Assembly: GCF_943734655.1 (NCBI RefSeq)
Contig: NC_071354.1
Coordinates: forward strand, 1,957,001-2,021,000
Length of the DNA stretch: 64,000 nt
Direction of reading: 5' to 3'
From: Sabethes cyaneus
Taxonomy: Eukaryota > Arthropoda > Insecta > Diptera > Culicidae
Shown here: in pieces, positions 57,850-64,000 of the stretch
How the letters are laid out: each line of letters begins with the position of its first letter
Numbering within the stretch: the stretch's first letter is position 1
Translations under genes and position numbers: made by a program
The notes under the pieces: generated by a model
What the model was told of the DNA's origin: nothing
The model's input: the letters and a program-made list of their open reading frames with translations, nothing else
Databases searched by the model: none

Positions 57850-60569
57850 AAGTTCATTGGACTATAAAATTGGTGTTAGCTTATAAGGTTTGAAATTTAA
57901 TTGAAAGAATAGAATGAATGTTAGGTGGCTAGATAGGGCTGCTAGATAGAGTCGGTAGGATTGTTGCACTACTGTTTTACCTGACAAATATACGTTGTGT
58001 TCGCGGGAGCTCAAAATCGGGAAAAAGGTCAAATGAGCGAGGTTCCCTCGCTTAATTCGTACACCTGAAAATAACTTACTAAAACGTTATTTTTCAAGTG
58101 ACAGCAGTATGCAATGCTTCGTTTGTTAAACTAGAGTGTTATTCGTGCAGCTTTTTACAAGTTTAAAACATAACTTATAAAAAACTTCTTGATATTCGTA
58201 TTAACTGAATGCAATGCATATATGCTATAAACGAATAAAATGGTATAGTATACATTTTACTTCAATAGCACGTATATTAGTTGTGAGTCAGGTAAGACAG
58301 TTGCCCCGAGGCAGTCATGTACACTATCAACCGGCTGTGAAGTTTGTCGATAAAGAAAGGTCAAATCTTAGAAAGACATTTAAGCCCAAGGTTTTTTTAA
58401 TAGAATGAATGTGGTACATTCAAATGATGAAATATTTTACATCTGATACAGAATCAGCTTTACATTTCCTACATTATTATCAATTATCAACAATGTAATA
58501 TTGTTTTAATCTTTCCTGTATTTTGCTCACCAGCATTCAATTCGATTGTATTGAATCAAAATATTTATTCCAAATATCTCTGAGTCACCAACAATGTCGT
58601 TCGAGCGCCAACATCTAACCTATTAGTAACACCGTTTTTTAATATTTATCGAAAATCCGACGCACAATGGGCACTAAATTATATCTGATTTATGGGTGTC
58701 TAATAAATCTCCCATACGGCCTGGAATCGGTTATGAATCGGCATTGCGAAGCAAAATCGAACATCTTCAGTGTGCGGCCACCATGTCACAAAATTAATTC
58801 CAAAATGTTCTTCCTACGGGGACCGCAATTAATCTCTGCAGCTAGTGTTCAAAAAACCGTCGGTTATAATCTACATCGGCAAACCTGCTGCCGGGCAACA
58901 GATTTAAGCTATAAATTTACGAAACCGTCCCAAAACAATAGTCACAGAAACGAGCTGTGGGTGGTTGAAAAGTTGTTCTTGTGTGAAAACTCTACCTATT
59001 TTTCACTTGAACTTGATTTTTATTCAAAATTATAATTTCTACCGAGAAATTGGATCAACCAACTTTGCTTGATAAAATGTACTCAATCATTAGATGCTGT
59101 GGGAAAAAACTTTTTCCTCTCAAATGTTGGCCCGCAGAACGGTACTAAAAGTTTTCTCGACCCGCGCCGGGTCAAACCAGTTGCCAATGCTTACCTTGAT
59201 TCGGGACCTCGATTGTTAGTTTTACCTTTGCCACACTCCCGGATAGCGTTATTATCGAACAGCGAACGACCAACAAGTTAATCCATTTTTGACGTATTCT
59301 CTCCTTTTGAAAATTAATTTTTTTCAAACCCAACAAAAATATTTCATTCGTTCGCCCCGTTTCCGACGTTCCGATTTAGCACCCACACCTCTCCGGTCAA
59401 TCATGACTGCGTTTTCTCAACTCCGGATTAATTGAATTTCCTCTTAATTGTGAGACTCAATTTTACTTTTGTTCCGCATTCTGCACTCTTCAGCTTCAGC
59501 TTCCATTTTAGCTTTTTACACTCTCTCACTCTAGATTTGGTGAAACGTTGAAACTTGATCAGTACAAGTCTTCTACAATCTACACGTTTCGATACTCTCC
59601 GGCTACGCTAATGTTATTGTCGGAAAAATCACTATCAAACTGAGATTACCGAAACGAGGCACTCGATTGTCACGGCGCTGGCAGTTGTGGCCGGGTATAG
59701 TCGACAGACAGAACTTGTTATTTGATTTCTTTTAAAAGGAAAAGTTTTGCATTCTTCGACAAACAGTTTGGCGAGTCTATCGGTGCGCTGTGTGCTCGAG
59801 CGGATATCGAGATGAAAATGATGGGTGGTAGGAAAAAGGGTGGAAATAAAAGTTTCTTGTTGCGTTCGTTTGTTCGGGCACTTCGAACTATTTGCCAGGA
59901 AATTTAATTCCGAATCAGACATCAATGGCTAATGAAAGTGCACGAACAAGTAAAGGAACAAAAGTGAAAAACAACCTGATTCGGGGAACGATACCCGGTG
60001 GAAGAGAGTTCGTTCGTCGCAGTAGAGCTTCAGCAATCGAAAAGAAACGTTATTCGGGACGATTTAATTTTTCTACAATGATATCGATGAACTAAGTTTT
60101 CGGTGTGCTGCTTCTACTTTTTCGATCAGTTCGGAAAACAAAAAACGAACATCTCAATTTTGGTTGCTAGCAGACAGCCATTTCTATTAGTCCTATTCTT
60201 TAGTCACATTTTTATTCTTTTATTTTTCCCGAAGCACGTGGCGAAGCAGCGTGATAAAAAGCAGCACCAGCTTTGTGCCAATTTTTCAATAACGATTTAT
60301 ACTATTCGGTAGTTTCGGTCAGCAGTGTATAGCTAGGACTCAGAAATGTTTACTGGGCGTAGAAGTCGTTAGTTAGATCATTGGTAAAATATATTAATAG
60401 TACAGTGCACACTTCGGTTTAGTAAGTAATGAGTTCGGGCGGAAGTCACGTGTCGGAATAATGTCCTGAATGATATTGTTTAATATGCGCCTTATGTTTT
60501 TACATCATATTGCTAGTTGCAACCGTGTGAGAAAATTCCTTTTATAATTCCTTCAAATTAAAACAGACA
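57850..60569. other. non-coding stretch downstream of the LRR gene
   Basis: No second LRR paralogue or other gene is visible. A 122-codon frame at 58667-59035 (plus) and 60-70-codon frames near 59700-60100 lack any motif, signal peptide or splice support. Confidence 0.5.
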
Positions 60570-60664
60570 ATGTTGAGGCTTGCAAGGCGCAGGCGAAATA
60601 TGTATCTGTCGGGAATAAATATAGATAGTAGAATTTCATTTGAAAAAAAAAAAATTTAATTTCA
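60570..60664. mobile_element. right half of the 463-666 type foldback MITE
   Basis: GTTGAGGCTTGCAAGGCGCA, GGCGAAATATGTATCTGTCG, then AATAAATATAGATAGTAGAA aligns with 551-660. The left arm is missing. Confidence 0.6.
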
Positions 60665-63501
60665 AGACATTGTTCATTGTTTCTAAAATGATCATTCATT
60701 TTGCGATCAAAAAATTTTATTTTGTAAAATTTTTACAAAACTCGACAGTAAACAGTTTCAAACTCCAGATAAAAATTCATAAATCTGTAAATCGCTTGAC
60801 AAGTAGCGTTTACATTTTATCTCCCAAGTCCGGCGTCCTATTCAATAAACTAGGATAAAAATTCATACTGCGTAGTATTTCGTGCGTTGCAAATCCCATT
60901 CGTTCCCTCCGCCATGACGTTTGATGGAACAAATCAAAATTGGTTTTCCGACCAGTTCGTAGTGCGGAAAAGCAGCAAATCGTGATTGAACTGCCAAACA
61001 ATTCCTTCTCGCACGCCCCTCTTCTAGACAGGAACAGCTTCTGCATGGCAGTTTGTAATATTGGACTTTATTTCCGAATGACCCTCGCTTTTGTTCGGTC
61101 CAAGTTGGCAATACTTTTGGCTGATAAGTGCAGCCAATTTATTCGGATAACAAGTCACTTGTATGACATTTGGTCTCAGCTGTCGCTGCTTGATGAGAAG
61201 GTAATTTCGTTTCCTGATTACCGTCATCGCACTATACTCACATACTCACTGCCCTTTGTACGATGCCTTTTAATGAGCTGCTATCAATTGATGGATCAGG
61301 TGTAGAAAAAGTTACCACAATGGAGGCTACAAATCGATGAACGATAACGACGAAATTAAAAAAAAAATTAGCTCTACAGCTCAGTGAAAATATTGGTCCA
61401 GACGCTATTCGATTTCAGGAGTTCGCAACTGTAGACGATATTTTAATTAAACAATCACGATCGTATCGATCCTGCTCCTGCCAACAAATCACCTAGTGTG
61501 AAACCCGGCTGCTGATTCGTTTTATCGTAAAATTGTAATTTACGCCACAATGGCTGTTAATTTGCATACTGAAATGTTAATTGCTACCCGCTTCAACAGC
61601 GACAGCTCGCCTGGTCGATGTACCCCTGAATGTTTAAAAATCATTCGGAAGTACTGCAATACAACAGCAGAACGGTTTAAAGTAGATTCCCTCCTTTGCG
61701 ATTTAAATTAAGTAAATTAGAAAAAAATGGAGGTAAACCCTCTTGCTGTTCGGAACCCGCGAATAAAAAATCAAGAATTACCATATTTGCAACGCATATT
61801 TCCGAACCGTTTCGGAATAATATAGCGGAAGCACGAGAGGCATTGGGGAAGCACGTCCATCAGCTGTCACATCTATTGTCACTCGGAATGCCGCTCAGGC
61901 ACAGCGACAAAGAGGCAAAATAGCATCAAATTTAACAACGTGAATGAGTCGAGGCGGTGGATCGAAAGGCAATTTTTGAATTAGTGCAGATATGTAATTG
62001 GAAGATCCCATGGCGTATTGTTTAGGGAGATCCGGATGACATACGAAATTCCTGATTTGCATTTTTATTGAAATACTGCTCCTTTGTGTTGCGGTCCGAC
62101 TTGTAATTATTATGGATTTGTGCATTTTACTTCAGTAACTCGTTGAACGAGTCAACCGTGCTTAGGTGCTCTATTTTGCTCATCCTTGATTACGGTAATT
62201 ATGCCACATTCCCAACTTCAGTAAACCGTAATGCGATAACTAGCACCTTCAAACTGAAAAGCAGCTGAATTTGATGCCTTCTGACAATTCAGCAAGTAGG
62301 AGTTTTTTGTCCGATGCAGCCTGCCTTATTCAGCACAAATCCTTACGGAAACAGGCGACTGGCTGGCAGCCGTGTTGTTGCTCCAGAGTCGGCTAGCGTA
62401 AGCCACTTGGAATAATCGCCTTAGGGGACGTTCAGGGATCATACACAGTTTCCCTTTCCTTCTCTGACACTTCCCAGTCACAATTTGAAGCAAACAGCTC
62501 CATGCCGAGCGACGTTGATGGCAGAAAAACTTCTACCATAGAGAAAAGACCCTAACAGTGCCGCGTCAGTGCGTCGTACCAAGCCAGACCCAGATGAATG
62601 ATTCAATTACATAATAATATATTATATTGACACTCGTGATGGGTAAATTGCTCATTGGATTGACATGCGTTTCGATTTTTTCCTCTCTGCTTGACAGGGT
62701 AGGGTACACGGCAGGACCAACACAGACCACTTAAAAGCAACGTACATCTCCGGTTCGGGGTTTGCCTACCAGTCAGCCACACGCGTGTCCCACTAAGTGA
62801 ATTCCGTTAGGTTTTTTTTTGCTCGTGTTCCATGTTACAGTGCCGTACTAACTGGTGCCGTCAGTGAATGAAAGCAAAAATCAACACTGTAGTCTTTGGG
62901 AAACGTAATTTCTAGGTACTGCTAATGGCAGGTTAGGGTTTAAGCGATGCTGTTTCGTTAGTAAAAAAATTACAACTGGTAGATGATGAATTAAAATTAA
63001 AACTTAAATTTTAATTGAAGGCTGTATATTTATTAGGTTTACATTCAATATTACAAACAAATTTTTACTTCATTTGTATTGCTCATTAGTGTTTTCTCTA
63101 TTATAGGCCGAATATTTTCTTTAAACTAGTATGATGCCTAGTAAAGTTAAAACTATTTTGGAAATGTTCATAACCCTCGTTCCTAAGAATAGTCTACATC
63201 GAGCTGTTATGTTTATGTTCTATGATGTTTATGTTCTATGTGCATTCTATGCAGGGATGCCAGATATTTTTTTGACAGGTCTGTATAATAATTGGTAAAA
63301 GTCTGTATAAGTCTGTGGTCCATTGAAAACCCACCACCCGCTGCGCAATATCTGTCAATCCATTAGATTAGGTTGTTTTGCTTTAATGCGGCTCTTTTGC
63401 ACAAAATCAGATTTTGGCAAAGTAGCAGATTTGTTTGAGAAAACCAACTCTAAGAATATCGAAACGCAAGAGAACTTTATTGAAACATTTACTAAATAGA
63501 A
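60665..63501. other. single-copy non-coding DNA
   Basis: No supportable gene. The plus frame 60940-61305 (121 codons) and shorter frames have no family match, initiation context or splice support. A duplicated TTTATGTTCTATG tract lies near 63210-63240. Confidence 0.45.
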
Positions 63502-63765
63502 CTTACTTATTGATGTGTCCTTGTCCGCTGGTCCGTCAGAGCAAAGAGATGAAATCAGTGATCTCCACTGCCGACGATTACCCGCCATGGCTTTAACCTA
63601 TCGCCAGAACAGGTTCTCGTCTACAGCCTGGATGCCGTTGACTATGCTACGTCGCCATGAGCCCATGAGTCTGCCACTTTTACACTGTCCTTGCGGATTC
63701 CAATCGAGCGGTTCTCTGCTCTGCGCACTCTGCTCTGCGCGGTTGCACCACAGCTAGCGCTGTTA
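63502..63765 (-). mobile_element. LINE 3' end with short AAGT tail, copy 2
   Basis: The minus strand reads VKAMAGNRRQWRSLISSLCS, then GPADKDT, then a TAAGTAAGT tail at about 63502-63510. It is colinear with 5550-5780 on the plus strand. The 5' side stops where the unrelated RT fragment begins. Confidence 0.8.
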
Positions 63766-64000
63766 AAGGCGTTTTTGACATCGATTGTGACTATGGCACA
63801 ATACCTGTCGCCTCGTCTTTTCCGTCTCATAGGCTTCTCGGCCCTCTCTACCACGGACTTTATGGCGTCTACAGTGGACTTCTCCTTACGGAAGCCAAAC
63901 TGCGAACTTACCAGCCCGACATCGCTCTCCGCCACAGGCGTCAACCTGTTTAAGATTACCCACTCTAGCTATTTGCCTAACGTGTCCAATAGGCTAATTG
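63766..64000 (-). pseudogene. R1/jockey-like RT fragment at the window edge
   Basis: The minus frame has WVILNRLTPVAES, then SSQFGFRKEKSTVDAIKSVV, then YCAIVTIDVKNAFNSAS, typical of R1/jockey-group RT domains 2-3. It ends abruptly against the other LINE's 3' end and continues beyond the window on the other side. Different in family from the RTE-like relics in this window. Confidence 0.75.

Noticed and set aside
58667..59035. 122-codon plus frame starting with ATG
   Set aside because: No hydrophobic leader, domain or repeat; residue composition looks random; no nearby splice or polyadenylation signals tied to it.

Overview
The window looks like transposon-rich nuclear DNA of a mosquito. A culicine is more likely than a low-repeat Anopheles, but species and genus are inference. 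The evidence is an insect-style split gene (58-bp GT-AG intron, AATAAA signal) for a secreted leucine-rich-repeat plus coiled-coil protein resembling the mosquito LRIM/APL1 group, together with dense insect-type non-LTR retrotransposons, tRNA-derived SINEs, MITEs and long microsatellites. There is no sign of bacterial organisation: no operons, no ribosome binding sites, no CRISPR.

Layout. 1-4800: short foldback elements and AT-rich DNA. 4800-7350: a GC-rich patch, a LINE 3' end with an AAGT tail, one copy of a 0.59-kb dispersed repeat, and a degenerate tandem. 7360-10495: a 3.1-kb TA-flanked element whose interior is almost all satellite-like arrays. 10500-12180: a microsatellite-bearing repeat and a TTAA-flanked element. 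12965-15250: a dead LINE carrying one TAA-flanked MITE and one hAT-type element, the latter split by a TTAA-flanked element; every empty site can be read. 16049-18545: the longest reverse-transcriptase pseudogene, on the minus strand. 19135-36660: mostly single-copy non-coding DNA with older LINE and SINE relics and a perfect 55-copy 8-bp minisatellite. 36660-41110: more relics of the same LINE family, one inside a terminal-inverted-repeat element, and a TTA-flanked element. 41110-50940: single-copy non-coding DNA. 50940-54850: a graveyard of Ty3/gypsy, Penelope-like, LOA-type LINE, SINE and MITE pieces. 55030-55700: a repeat with a 425-bp AC array. 55942-57850: a putative MITE just upstream of the one convincing host gene. 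57850-63500: non-coding. 63502-64000: two abutting LINE fragments running off the edge.

Only one host protein gene (56387-57761) is well supported. The other long reading frames are transposon relics, simple repeats open in all frames, or chance frames. The reverse-transcriptase relics share one family at several loci (16-18 kb, 25 kb, 26-27 kb, 37 kb, 38-39 kb), all broken by frameshifts, so nothing here looks autonomously mobile.
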